This document shows, in pieces, positions 22,737-35,648 of a DNA stretch of 64,000 bases. A model generated the notes under the pieces. The model saw nothing but the letters and a program-made list of their open reading frames with translations. It was not told where the DNA came from and did no database searches. Numbering within the stretch: the first letter of the stretch is position 1; each line of letters opens with the position of its first letter. The stretch is from Adiantum capillus-veneris (Eukaryota; Streptophyta; Polypodiopsida; Polypodiales; Pteridaceae), in assembly GCA_014529385.2 (NCBI GenBank), contig CM043963.1:110652912-110716911 (forward strand). The letters run 5' to 3'. The position numbers and the translations under genes were made by a program.

Positions 22737-24086
22737 ATGGCAGAAAGTTCAACTCAAGTCACACAGATTGTTGGAGAGAAGCTGACCAGAGAGAACTACA
22801 GCATATGGTCTTACAGGATGGAGAACTTTATCATGGGCAAAGGTTTATGGGATTATGTGACAGGTGAACAAGAGTGTCCCGAGGTTGGTTTGGAACCAAA
22901 TAGAGAGAATGTTGAAGCACATAAAACATGGCAAGCAGGAGTAGAAGCTTACAAGAAGTGGATCGAGAATTCAAGGAAAGTGATGCATTGGATTTCACTA
23001 TGCATTAGTGACTTCTTTATACCACATGTGAAGAAGGATCAATCTCCAAAGGAAGCATGGGAGATACTAGCAAGAATGAACAGCTCCAATACAGAACCAC
23101 GAAAAGTTTACTTGAAGCAAAGGTTACATTGTGTATGGCGAGGAAATAGATCCATATCAGATTATGTGACAGAGATAAAGCAAATACAGGAAGATCTTGC
23201 GAGCATTAATGTTGAAGTTCTTGATGATGACTTAGTTTCAGTGACATTGAATGGTTTGGGACCGGAATACAAGTCATTGGATACATCTATATCTGTTCGA
23301 GGACACATGCCTGATTTTGAAGAGTTAGTAAACCTTTGTTTGCAAGAAGAGGTGAATTTAGGCAAGTCAGGTCCTTCTACATCAAATAACAATTCCAGAG
23401 ATCAAGTTTTTTACTCTAGAGGTCGTGGAAACAATAGAGGTGGAAGAGGAAACTATGGTCGTGGAAACAATGTTGGAAGAGGTCAATGGCAAAACCAACA
23501 AAGTCAAAGTTACAACGATTATAGCCAAAGAGGCAGGGGGAGAGCCCGAACTCGTGGACGTGGAGGTGGAAGATTTGTACATCCTCAAAGAGATGGATAT
23601 TGTAACAGATGTGGCATTTATGGTCACTTTGAAAGAGAATGTTACACAAGGCTAAATCAAAATCGTGATCGTGGTGGAAGAGGCCGAGGTTATGGCAGAC
23701 ATGGAGGAAACTTTGCTGGATACAATCCTCATAATCAAAATATATATGACAATAGATCGAGTGGACATTTATTTCCTATGGAGCATGTTGTTGGAAGCAT
23801 GGTGGAGCCACATCATACAGATGATTGGTATTTAGATAGTGGTGCCACAAATCATATGACATATCATGGTGAATGGTTTGATAGAAAAGAGAAGTTAGAA
23901 GAGGATGAGTTTGTCACTACAGGTGATGATACTATGCATCGGATTACACATGTTGGTTCAGTTCCATTGCTAGAAAAAGACGGGACATACAACACATTGG
24001 GAGATGTTCTAATATGTGCCTTCAATCACAAAGAATTTAGCATCAGCTGGACAAATGACAGATCAAGGGTTGCAAGTCCGTTTTAA
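22737..24086 (+). pseudogene. Copia gag and protease
   Basis: The frame is open from 22659, but the ATG at 22737 (MAESSTQVTQIVGEKL) is the likely start, because the following GEKLTRENYSIWSYRM is the standard copia gag opening. The UBN2-type gag domain covers roughly residues 20-200 (WEILARMNSS, ISDYVTEIKQIQEDLASI, EEVNLGKSG). An Arg/Gly-rich segment precedes a complete knuckle, CNRCGIYGHFERECY (C-x2-C-x4-H-x4-C). The protease has WYLDSGATNHMTY with an intact D-S-G. Just behind it the frame is wrong: the expected downstream sequence (AGQMTDQGLQVRFNRYGCF) is in another frame at 24016-24160. TAA at 24084 closes this frame. Confidence 0.9.
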
Positions 24087-25448
24087 TCGTTATGGATGCT
24101 TCATAGAGGAGTTTCACAAAGGCAGACCAGGCAAGATATTGGCACGTGGAAGAAAAAAGGTCGCTTGTTCTCATTGGAAGCTGGAGATCCATGTTTACAT
24201 AGTGGTATGTATGCAAACAAATCAGGCACTCAAGATGATTGGGCAAATTTATGGCATAAGAGAATTGGTCATGTCAATTTTAGAAGACTAAAGCATATGC
24301 AATCAAATCAAATTGTACGTGGATTACCAAAGTTTGGCAGATTGAATTTTGATCATGTTTGTGAAGCTTGTCAATTTGGAAAGCAATCTCGTTTACCATT
24401 TCCAAAGAGGGGGAGAATTAGCCAAAGTCCTTTGGAAATTGTTCATTCAAATATTTGGGGACCTTGTGATCATGCTACACCAAATGGTTGTCGATATTTT
24501 ATCACATTTACGGAGGAACACAGTAGAATGACATGGGTTTACTTTCTAAAGGCAAAGTCAGAGGCATTTGAGGTATTCTTGGAGTTCAAAGTTATGGTTG
24601 AGAAAGATAATGGTTGTCAAATCAAATGCCTACGTACAGATAGAGGGGGAGAGTACATGTCACACAGTTTTGATGATTACTTACGTGAACAAGGCATAAG
24701 AAGACAGATTACTTGCAGATACACACCACAACAAAATGGAGTTGCTGAGAGAAAGAATAGAGTCATAGCAGAGATTGCAAGAGCCATGATGAATGAGATG
24801 AATATGCCATTAACATATTGGGCTGAAGCAGTTCATACAGCAGTACACATTATGAATCGAACACCAACAACTGCCATTCATGAAATTTCACCTTATGAGA
24901 GACTTTATGGGATCAAGCCAATAGTTTCCTACATGAAAGTTTTTGGATGTGTTTGCTATGTTCATGTGCCAAATGAAGCAAGAAAGAAGATGGAGCCAAA
25001 GGCAGTGAAGTGTATATTCTTGGGCTACCCAGTTGAAAAGAAAGGTTACAAGTGCTATGATCCTACGATAAGAAAAGTTTATGTCAGTAGAGATGTCAGA
25101 TTTTGTGAGCATGAACCATGGTATAAACCAAAGCCAGTGATGATAGAAGATGAGTATGAAGAGCAAGAGAATGTGCATCATGTTGTTGATAAGCCAGGAC
25201 CATCAACAAGAACTATTTCAGGACCACATATGGCAGAGGAGAGTACAGGAAGTGTCAACCCATGGAGCGGTCGTTTGCGAGATAAGAAGCAAGACGAGAA
25301 AGGCAAGAAGAAAGTGGTTGAAGAGAGTTCTGGAGATGAAAGCCTCGATGAAGAGCATGGTTTACCACATTTGAGGACACCTGGCAGTAAGCATATTGAG
25401 AAATATGTACCCCCATATGCAAGAGTTGAAGAGAAGAGTGCACCATAG
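24016..25448 (+). pseudogene. Copia integrase region
   Basis: 24016-24165 lies in a shifted frame and returns to the main frame at an A-rich run (GGAAGAAAAAAGG). From 24096 the main frame is open for 450 codons: the pre-integrase zinc module (LWHKRIGHVNFRRLKHM with CEACQFGKQSRLPF), then the core with IVHSNIWGP, CLRTDRGGEY and TPQQNGVAERKNR. The first catalytic Asp of the usual HSD-IWGP is Asn here; the second Asp and the Glu remain. MKVFGCVCYVHVP and FLGYPVEKKGYKCYDP are the normal C-terminal motifs, followed by an acidic/basic linker. TAG at 25446 interrupts the frame before RT. Confidence 0.9.
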
Positions 25449-26275
25449 TTGAGAAGATCAGAGAGGGTGCGTTATCCAGTTGATAGATTGACATACAACG
25501 GTTACATGCATACACATTATGCATACATGGTTTCACGTGTGCAACATAAAGAGCCTACATGTTTTCAAGAGGCAATTGGAAAATCAGAATGGGAGTCAGC
25601 TATGGATGATGAGATGGATGCTCTTGTGAAGAATGACACTTGGGATTTGGTTCGCTTGCCAAGTGGAAAGAAAGCAATTGGTTCAAAATGGGTATACAAA
25701 GTCAAGTGCAAGTCAGATGGTAGTGTGGAAAGATACAAAGCGAGGCTTGTTGCTAAAGGTTATGCACAAACAAAAGGTCTTGATTATGATGAGACATTTA
25801 GTCCAGTTGCAAAGATGACAACAGTCAGATTGGTGATAGCAATGGCAAGTATGTTCGGTTGGAAGTTACGGCAAATGGATGTGGATAATGCATTCTTGAA
25901 TGGTGACTTGTAAGAAGAATTTTATATGATACAGCCAGAAATTATCAACATCCAAAGTTTCCATATTATGTGTGTAAGTTGAAGAAAGCATTGTATGGTT
26001 TGAAGCAAGCATCTAGAGCTTGGTGTGAAAAGATAACCAGATTCTTGAAGAAGATTGGATTTAAAAAATCTACTGCTGTTCACTCATTATTTTTGAAGCA
26101 TGTTGATGGAGAGATCGTCGTTATTGTTATCTATGTTGATGACTTGATTCTCACTGGAAGTCATGCTGAGCAAATTTTGCATGTCAAGAAGATTTTGTTG
26201 AGAGAATTCAACATGAAGGACCTTAGTGAGTTGAGATATTTCTTGGGAATTGAAATTGTCAATACTTTATCATGA
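25449..26275 (+). pseudogene. Copia reverse transcriptase
   Basis: 25449-25913 continues the integrase frame and has [13 protein letters not shown], the [14 protein letters not shown] and [14 protein letters not shown] motifs, [28 protein letters not shown], and [13 protein letters not shown] with the first catalytic Asp. A TAA at 25911 and a small deletion near 25940 shift the frame. 25970-26275 then has CKLKKALYGLKQASRAW and VIYVDDLILTGS, the catalytic Y-V-D-D. TGA at 26273 interrupts before RNase H. All core RT motifs are recognisable. Confidence 0.92.
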
Positions 26276-26281
26276 ATTTGG

Positions 26282-27103
26282 ATGATACAAAGACAATACG
26301 CATTGGATATGCTTGAGAAGTATGGAATGACAGCGTGCAAACCGGTTGATACACCTCTTGATCAAAATGTGAAGTTGTTTGATGATGGATATTACATTGA
26401 GGATGTCACTATGTATCGCAAGATGGTTGGAAGCTTTATTTACTTGACAATAACAAGGCCAGATTTGAGTTATGCAGTGGGTGTTGTGAGTCAATTCATG
26501 CAAAATCCATGTAAAAGTCATCTTGATGCAGTGAGACGGATTATGAGATATGTGAAAGCCACTGTCAGTTATGGAATGTTTTATGAAAAGAATGGGAATC
26601 TTTGTCTTTATGGTTACACAGATGCAGATTGGGCAGGAGATTTTATGGATAGAAGATCTACAAGTGGTTATGCATTTTCCATTGGCAATGGTATGATAAG
26701 TTGGAGTAGCAAGAAGCAATCAACTATAGCATTATCAAGTACAGAAGCTGAATATCGTGGAGCAGCTTTGGCAGCATGTGAAGATTCATGGTTGAGAGTA
26801 CTTATGGTAGACTTTGGTTTTGACTATCATGACAGTGTCATTATATATTGTGACAATATTAGCAGCATCATGTTGGCAAAGAATCCAGTCTACCATGCTC
26901 GCACTAAACACATTGAGGTACATTATCACTTCATTAGAGAAAAAGTTTTGGCAAATGAGATTGATTTGGTGTATGTGAAGACAAATGATCAAGTTGCGGA
27001 TATATTCACAAAAGCTCTTGGAAAGGAAAAGTTTTGCTACTTTCGTGAAGCATTGGGAATCCATCATATGCAAGCTCACTCTGAGCTTGAGGGGGAGTGT
27101 TAA
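26282..27103 (+). pseudogene. Copia RNase H
   Basis: Same frame as the preceding RT part. It opens with MIQRQYALDMLEKYGM and ACKPVDTPLD, standard for the RT-RNase H connection. The domain has YGYTDADWAGDFMDRRSTSG (first Asp pair), SSTEAEYRGAALAACE (Glu), IIYCDNISSIMLAKNP (Asp) and HIEVHYHFIREK, and ends with DQVADIFTKALGKEKF. The final residues overlap the purine tract and LTR start. The RNase H removes template RNA. Catalytic residues look intact. Confidence 0.92.
27083..27097 (+). other. Copia polypurine tract
   Basis: GAGCTTGAGGGGGAG directly before the 3' LTR. Confidence 0.88.
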
Positions 27104-27327
27104 AGAATATGATGTTAAAGAATATGTCCATTATGCTATGGGAAGCTGGACACTGACTATACTATGTTGTAAATATACTTTGGATAATAGTTCAGAGAGA
27201 GAAGAAGAGAAGAGAAGCATGTTGAATGGCTGCTGCAGGGTAACGATTGTGTGTGTGTGTCTCGATGTGTGTTGGTTTGTGTGTGTAGTCTTCTTTCCTA
27301 CCTTCTCCATCACCTACGCACTCTACA
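27098..27327 (+). repeat. Copia 3' LTR with 15-bp start duplication
   Basis: TGTTAAAGAATATGA is repeated once (27098-27112, then 27113 onward), giving an LTR about 15 bp longer than the 5' one. Confidence 0.93.
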
Positions 27328-27851
<524 letters not shown>

Positions 27852-28509
27852 CATCCAGGTGATGCGATGTTTGACTTTGTACAAGTGCTAGATGTGACGT
27901 GTCTAGTGTGTCATACTTAGAATCAATGTCTACTCAACTGGTTTATAGTCTTTGTATGTTTTGCAGGCACATTTGAGGGTGATTACAATTCTTTCAAGAG
28001 GAGGTTGTGTCACAAGGTGATGACGTGGTAGGACCACCCGAACTGGTGACGTGGCTTGACCACCCATGGGCATGGGAGACAATACAATTGATGACGTGGA
28101 AAATAGTATGGATGTCCGCAAATGGCATTGATGTGGAAGTTGTATGAACACTCATAGAATGTGCTGACTATTGATGTGGTAGCCTATATGGAATCCCCCT
28201 TTTTGCGTTGACTTCTAACGTGGCAGAACTGTATGGAATTCCATAGATTGCGTTGTAGCCTTTTGCTAGAAAATTTTGGCCAAGTTGTTTTTAGGAACAT
28301 TGCTTTTGGGGGATCTGCTTTCAGCATCCCTTCGTAAGAATAAATAATCCCAAGGGGCCTCACTTATCAGGGCATCTGGATGCACAGTCTGAGTGCGAGC
28401 ACCCGTGGAAGTTGTACTTTGACCAAGCATTAATATAAAAGAAATATCAAAAGGGGCACTTGTCTTTGGGGATAATATCTTTGGGCACAAAACTACATCG
28501 GGCCATGTC

Positions 28510-28601
<92 letters not shown>

Positions 28602-30127
28602 AAAAGTTTAGTGATCATGAAGTTTCGATCCTATGTTGCTATTGATTTTCCCGCTTGGAGTGTCCAAGCCAATTTCATTTACCACCTTCCTTTATTGTTC
28701 TTAGCTGAGGATAGCTCTTTCTTTTTGCTGGGGAGTTTGTAAGCTTACTCTTGACCAATGCATTTAAGCCATCAAATTTTAAAAACAAAACATAAAATTT
28801 TTGGGTAAATGCATGCTAAATCCAAGCACCAAAGTCTACTCATGAGAAACTTAAGGTTTTACACCCTGGGAACATGGGCATAACCAATGCATGAGTAATT
28901 AGCTTTTCATCTCAAGAGTATTAGCATAAATGAAAACATAAGGTAAGGAAAAATAAAAAGAAAAAGATAAGAAAAAAGTAAAAGAGAAAAATAGGTAAAA
29001 TGAATGATAAGAATAAGGTGATTAATTAACTTGTTGAGGAAGCATTGAAAAGGAGGATGGTTTATCAAGATAACTAAAAAGAGCTTATCAATAAGGAAGA
29101 TAAGCTATCAATACAAGTGAAGGAACTTATCTAAAATGTGCATAAAAGGAGGGCTCCTCTTCTCATTCTACACTCTCCTCCATTTTAAGGATGCAAACTA
29201 GAGGGTGAAGAGGAATCTTGGAGAGTCCATAGCCAAGCCTCTTGCAACACACACCTCCTACACCCCCCCTCTCCAAGAGAATCCATGGCCAAATCCATAA
29301 TCAAGCTTGCCATAATTTGATATTCTTCTTCTCATTACAAACTCCTCTCTCCTAACCCTCAATATTTTCATGGATTGAATCGCTCCCTTGTCTCATTACA
29401 TTCTCTCATTCCAAGCAGTGCAATTGGTGGTGTTCAGATGAAGGTGAAGTGGGAGAGAGGCAACCATGTCAACAAGATTCTTCCATAATCCTCTTCTACT
29501 TAGGAGTTTTTGGACCTCCATTGCACAATGCAGATTATTTTTTGTACTTGGCAAAGATGATATATTTACAATTTTGTTCAGCAACTTCTTATAGACTTCT
29601 CTTCAAAGGAGACAATCTAGCCGCACACAATACAAGGGAGAGTTGTGTGACATTCACACAAGAAGAATTAGCACTAATAGTTGAAGGCATAGAGATAAAC
29701 TTGGAAAAACAAAGGACATTTTGGTGACACAATTGCCAGAGAAGGATGTAGAAATCACACAGCTCCTTCAAGTATCTTGAACACCTCTAGTTTCACAAGA
29801 TAGAATGGGGAAAGTCTTGATCATCTAAGCCAAGATATTTAAAATTTGACACAACAAGTATCTCGAACACCTCCAATGTCACAAGCTAGAATGGAGAAAG
29901 TATTGATCACCAAATCCAATACATGTAAAGTTTGACACAACACGTGAATCTCCTACCTATCTAAGGGACACACATAAGTCACTTGGTTGTACATCCAAAG
30001 TTAGTCCCCCATCACACTCAGATGCATCTTTATCCTCTCAATGTCTCTCATCTTGGACACACCAGCATACCACATCACTAATCAGGACACCAAAAATATA
30101 TTTAAAACTTTTATAGCATTGAAACTA
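27852..30127. other. Unrecognised sequence with (CT)n tract
   Basis: No convincing gene. A CT tract of nearly 90 bases is at 28512-28600. A purine/A-rich block is at about 28930-29010. At 29760-29940 two related stretches occur (ATCTTGAACACCTC... and ATCTCGAACACCTC...), suggesting a short local duplication. Confidence 0.6.
28512..28600. repeat. (CT)n microsatellite
   Basis: Nearly perfect CT run with a single A near 28596. Confidence 0.97.
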
Positions 30128-30840
30128 TCAAGAACTTTTATGAACGTCTCTCCTCTTGGATACACCAACATAGCATGGTCTTCTTTGAGCATTAGACCAA
30201 CCATCACTAACAATTGTGCATCCTAAAAGCAATATATTCCAAAGAATTATTTTGGAAACATTCTCTTTTACTTCAACGCAAAATTTGTCCAAGCGATCAT
30301 TCTGTATCATGTGATATGAAGGGATTGAAAATTTTCAACCATACTCATCAATTTTTTTCCATGCATGTTTCTAATGTTGGATGTCAACCATGACTAATGT
30401 TCTCCCATTGAAGAAAATTGCTTTGCAAACACATTTTGTGTCTCTTCTAATGTCTGTATTCAAAAGCCTTGGTGCAAAGATCTTTGTTGCATTTGCCCAA
30501 GCCTAGCCTCATTATTGCCTTTAGTAGAAACATTGATTTAATATTATATCTCCTTGCACATGTTTGTTGATGTTACCATAGGATTGACATGATTGTAGTT
30601 TAACCCTCGCTACTCTTGGAAGGCATTCATAACAAAATTCTCTACCTGGAGTGTCTTGCCAGTTTTTGCAACTATGGGTGCTTGAGGATATGTGCATTTG
30701 TGACAACTCATTTTGAAGCCTTTCAAAAAATGGTCCCTAATATATGGAACCCCACTTGATTTTGTGACCAGGCATAGTTTACATTGCCACCTCATACATC
30801 AATCGCATGTGTTGTGAGAAAACTCTCATTGTTTGCCGAA
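30128..30840 (-). pseudogene. hAT-type transposase remnant, N-terminal part
   Basis: Minus-strand frames, right to left. 30610-30795 reads WQCKLCLVTKSSGVPYIRDHFLKG then CHKC, matching a BED zinc finger (C-x2-C, then H and C) of plant hAT transposases. 30128-30310 reads RLDKFCVEVKEN and then GCTIVSDGWSNAQRRP, the signature (G-C-T-I-x-S-D-G-W) of the DUF659 domain found in hAT-like transposases. Stops and shifts separate them, and the catalytic C-terminal part with the dimerisation domain is not found to the left. No terminal repeats were identified. Confidence 0.65.
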
Positions 30841-33444
30841 GGCCTTTTTTCCCCCCTTTCTTGACTATGTATTGCTTGTGTCTACATTTTCTTCCATTGA
30901 TTGTAATTATAGTTGAAGGCATACGAACTATGTATTCAACTACAAAAGCACTTTTCTAATTTTTTAAATTAAAAAAATTCATTTAAAATGCAATTAAACT
31001 TTACATTGTGTCATTTGCAAACAATAAAACACACTTGTGAAATTCACATTGTCTTTATTTAGTGTTCTTATTTGCTCTTGTGAAATTCACATTGTCTTTA
31101 TTTAGTGTTCTTATTTGCTCAATTTTTTTCCCATGCAAAAAAGAATAACCAACTCTTTAGATATGGTAACAATGATACTTATTTGCAAAACAAAAACAAA
31201 AACATCAATAAATTTCAGTCTCGTACCAACAATCTTTCATAGTACACAATGCACTCTCTATTTGACATTATTCATAAAACAAAACTATAAAATCTTCAAT
31301 GCAATTACACATTTGAGGACTACTTTTACCCAATCAAGGATTGTAGAGCCCTCATATATTTGATTAAATATGTAAGAACTATTTTCACCCAATTAAATGT
31401 TGTAGCTCTCATATTGTGTAGTGACAAATAACATACATCAAATAAAAACTATGATGGTGTGAGTTGCAAGACTTCAAGGATCTTTATATACCTGGCTCAC
31501 TAGTAGAAGAGATTTAATCCTTAACTATGAATCATTTCTAGTATATACTCATCTTCTAAAATTAACTTCAGTCCCTTTATAGACCAACATCTTTGCTACA
31601 ATGAGCATGACCCTAAAGAGACCCAATTTGTACAGTATTATCCCTTTACCTTATGCCAAGGTTTTTAATCATTTCTGACATGGTTACCATATTAATAATA
31701 ATGTTCAAACGAGTAATACGACCCATGACTTAGCGACCTAGGCTAGTTCACAAGGAGAATTAAATGTACCCCGCACAAGGATACACTCTCCAAGGATCTA
31801 CCTAGTCAAAAGGCTGAAAATGGCAACCTTTTGTTTTATACAAAATGGCCTACTGAGATTTTTTCCTATCATGTTAGGCTTGTCTCGGTATGTTGAATTC
31901 CCAACAGGCTGCTTGGCAAGGACTAAGAAAATCCTGATGGGAGTACTGGTTAGTGTGATTTCTATAGGTTTAAAAAAAGGTTATGTTAATATCTAATGTG
32001 ATCACGTATTTTTGAGGTGTGATCACTAAATGTTATTAACATGTTTGCGTATTTGTGATCATGTTTATGATATCCTTGCTCCTAAGGTCTTTGTGTATTT
32101 TATCTTCTTCTCAAGACTCTAGAGCGATTTGGTGACATCCTCAGTGCTAGGTGTAGGCTTCTTTTCTTTGAGTACTATGAAAATCTGTATTTGTTACTTG
32201 CGTTAAGTATAATGGCTACTTGGTCCTCATTGTCAATTGTAAACTTTATGTATTCTACTTGGGTGCATATTATCCTCATTCTATGCATAAGAGAAAGAAG
32301 ATCCTCTCCTAGTTCCATGGTGAGACATAGAGGTACATTTTGAGACAAATTTTGAATTGTCTGGCCAAGGTGTCTCTCTACTATGATCCATGCATCATAG
32401 GAAATAATGCACTCATTGAGATAGTGGACATAGTTTCCTACTAGTAATGTGAGAAGAATGCCTGATGCTTGCTCATTCCTTGTGGAAAACTATTCTTGAG
32501 ACTGCCTACTCTGAATCTTTTCTCCCTCTCCCAAGGCCATAACTACTTCTTCATCAATATATAACCCTTTGCCTTGGTCTTCCAAGTGTGATAACCTTGG
32601 CCATCAAAGAATATTTGTGTTTATTTCTCCATGGTATACCCTGGTGAGGAAAAGGTCTTACCCTTGGTGCGAGCTAGTGTCTTATTCCTATGTGAATTTA
32701 CATATGTTTTTGAAGTCGCTCTCCACTAACATGAATCGCCTCTTCACAAAGCATAAACATAAATTTATTTTTGAAGCTCAGGGTTTACATGGAGCGTTGC
32801 AAAGCAAAATGGCCGAATGTGGGTTTATGTGGAAAGCACCCTCTTATGTGAGGCTTTAAAGCTTAATGGGCATGGGAAGGTCTTGGGGAAGGTGCTTTGT
32901 CTTGGGCTGAACACATCTACCAGATTGGGTGAGAAAAGAAGCCGAATGGGGGATGGGTTGGCACACAAAAAGTGCAAGGTGGCCAATCACATGGAATGGG
33001 TGCAGTCAGCTGGTGGTAGTAAGTTTGGACCTAAAAGGCTATAGATTTTTCTTTGGTGCTCTCTATGGAGTCTATTGGGTAGTCAGGTATGTATGGGCTC
33101 CCCTTTCTTTGACTTTTTACTTACTTCCCCTCAATATTAGAGGATTCCCACCATGAGGCTTGAGATATTTTGACAGTTCAAAGCTTCACACCAAAATTGT
33201 TAGGTAAGCCTTTAAGAAATCAAAGCTTCACACACCCTCTGATCTTCTTAGTTGCAAGATTTGCAAGGGCTGAATTAATTAGGCAATTGAATGCTCCCAT
33301 GGAAGCCAATTTGAGCTTGAGAATAGTCTATGGGTAGCTCTTGGCAAGGGGTACAGAGGTAGGTGATCAATGGTAAAGTCCGGTCTAAAAAATTTACTGC
33401 CTACACTAAGTGCAATGCAAGAGGTATGAGTAGTATCCGTACAA

Positions 33445-33447
<3 letters not shown>
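30841..33447. other. Unrecognised AT-rich stretch
   Basis: No recognisable gene. A 37-bp phrase with CTTGTGAAATTCACATTGTC is tandemly repeated at about 31033-31118. Short plus-strand ORFs at 32569-33156 have no recognisable motif and low coding character. Confidence 0.55.

Positions 33448-33534
<87 letters not shown>
33448..33534. repeat. (GA)n microsatellite
   Basis: About 86 bases of uninterrupted GA. Confidence 0.97.
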
Positions 33535-33537
<3 letters not shown>

Positions 33538-33618
33538 TCTTGAATGGCCTAGCTTATAAATAAATTGATGCAAAACCTACTAGGATCTAGTGCTAGACTT
33601 AAATCAATATAGCTTTAG

Positions 33619-33854
33619 CTCGGGGGGTTCACCATTCAGTACCCCCTATTTAACGTGCATTCACGGGGTATTAAAAAAACCCCTCTGTTAACATGTCTGA
33701 ATAAATAAATTGACCCCTTATTTTCCAAAATTGAATTAAAAAATCCCTTATTTTAATGTATCTTTGTTAAATTCCCTTAAATTTTTGTATTTTAAAACCA
33801 CTCCTTTCGAACTCACGTTATACATTAACATGATTACATAATGCAACCCCGGAG
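33619..33854. mobile_element. Small TIR element (MITE-like), intact copy
   Basis: Starts CTCGGGGGGTTCACC and ends in an imperfect inverted version near CAACCCCGGAG. The interior word ATTAAAAAAACCCCTCTGTTAACATG matches the rejoined halves of the element at 38006-38075 and 56129-56268. There is no coding capacity. The right terminus is less certain than the left. Confidence 0.55.
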
Positions 33855-35228
33855 AGCTTCAATCTATAATACCACTCGATAGGATTTAAACATATGGTAG
33901 ATAGACTAAGCTAGCATTCTCGATTAATCATGGATTTAATTAAAGTAAGCTAGTGATGATTAGATAGAGACAATATCAAGTGCATGTAAAGTAGGCCTAA
34001 TTTGATTAAGAGTTAAAAATGAAAAGACTACAAGTGCCATTGTACAAGCCTAGGAGGTGAGCTTCTACTGACGTCACTCATGATGTTTCTAGTGTGCAAG
34101 AATCAACCAAATGTGACAAATCTATCTATAGTCCAAGTGCAATGCATCTAGTCACGTGTCGTAAAAGGAGATCTCCATGGTGTGGGCTTAGTCATAAAAC
34201 CTAACAACGAAAACAAATCCCTTTTTTCCCATGGAAAGTAAGAGTGCTCAATTTTAAAGTGACATTTGGTAAGAATATTGTGAAAGAGGTTTAAACTCAA
34301 CATGTTTTCACTCATCATAATGTGATTTCTCATGGTAGTAATTTCTTAATGGTATATCATTGATGGTGAGGTTGTAAGTGAATTCAATTTTGATGTCTTT
34401 TTATTTGTATGAGAAATGAACTTTTCTTTTGTTCTCAAACATGTAACTCTAACATCTATAGATGTTTAGCCTTGTTTGTATGAGGAATGGGAGTCTATGG
34501 GGTGCATTATAGGACTCATCTCTATAACACCCATGCTCACTTTGGTATCTTACAATATGATGGAAGAACTAGCAACATCCTTGTAGATGAAGGCATATTC
34601 TTCCACGAACATTTCTAGAAATCCAACCAAAGGAATTAAAAATGGACACTAATATATGTTCCTTAGCCAACTAACTGGAGCTCCACAGATGACTGGCTAG
34701 TTTACAACACAACATTGAGTAAGGAATCATGAACTAAGAAGATCCATAGGGACGGTCTCTCCAAAGCTTTGTACCCACTAAATTGGTCAAGTTGCAAATT
34801 TTTTTTTATTAGTGCATTTGTTGAGTTTTTTCACACCTACCTGTCCATGTTTCCAAGGTTATGCTAGTTTGTAAATCCCTTGATTCTTGTTTCTGTGAAA
34901 AGCTTCTTGATAGAAGCATTCTCATTTTGATAGAGGTTGCTATGTGCCTATTGATCAAGAGTCAATAGGTTTGGATAACAATGCTATTATAGATATGGAA
35001 GGGATGATGAAGGCCTCAACCTTGTGATAGTGATAACAACAACAAAGCATTGTAACTTGCTCCAACTCCAACATGACATATTGGAGGAGACTATGTACAA
35101 TGACTCCTCAAAAGTTTATTTCTTATTGGGTAGATGCAGCAAAGAGGGAAGAAAGTTTTTTGTAGAGATCTTTGTGGCCGAGTTCAAACCATGCCAATGT
35201 TATGCATCTTATATCACTCCCAAAAAAA

Positions 35229-35357
35229 TGTATCTAGATAAATAAAAATTTATTATTCAACTAGAAAAACATGTATCAAGATAAATACAAATTTATGATT
35301 CAACTAGACAAAAATGTATCTAGATAGATATAATTTTATTATTCAACTAGATAAAAA
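35229..35357. repeat. 43-bp tandem repeat, three units
   Basis: Units start TGTATCWAGATARATA at 35229, 35272 and 35315, each with an ATTCAACTAGA segment. Confidence 0.9.
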
Positions 35358-35376
35358 TGTGTGTAAACACAAAATG

Positions 35377-35476
35377 TCTTTTGACTTTCCACCTTTGTTT
35401 GTCTTTTGACTTTCCACATTCATATGTCTTATGACTTTCCACATTCATATGTCTTATGACTTTCCACCTTCATCCA
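35377..35476. repeat. 25-bp tandem repeat, four units
   Basis: Units TCTTWTGACTTTCCAC followed by CTTTGTTTG, ATTCATATG, ATTCATATG and CTTCATCCA at 35377, 35402, 35427 and 35452. Confidence 0.92.
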
Positions 35477-35605
35477 TCTTTTCATTTCCTAGACTTTCCC
35501 TTCACTTAGGCACTTAACATATTTTGAAAGACTTTTTAGGTTTTTAAGATTAGGGAGACCTAATGGATAAATACAAATCTTTAATTCAACTTTGTTTTGA
35601 CTCTG

Positions 35606-35648
<43 letters not shown>

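Larger units (their letters stand above)
21620..27327 (+). mobile_element. Ty1/copia element, 5.7 kb, target duplication GATCG
   Basis: LTRs at 21620-21832 and 27098-27327 both start TGTTAAAGAATAT and end CTCTACA. GATCG flanks both sides (21615-21619 and 27328-27332). A tRNA-iMet primer site follows the 5' LTR, and a purine tract precedes the 3' LTR. Domain order gag, protease, integrase, RT, RNase H is diagnostic of Ty1/copia. The LTRs differ by about eight substitutions plus a 15-bp and a 2-bp length change by hand count. Coding is broken by three in-frame stops and about three frameshifts, so it is inactive but structurally complete. Confidence 0.95.

Noticed and set aside
24420-24470. First integrase Asp to Asn in the copia element as a functional variant
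   Set aside because: The element has several stops and frameshifts, so a single decay mutation is the simpler reading.
32569-33156. Plus-strand ORFs of 75-96 codons
   Set aside because: No recognisable domain, overlapping frames with similar length, and no supporting signals.
35377-35476. Four 25-bp direct repeats
   Set aside because: They are contiguous with no spacers; an ordinary minisatellite.
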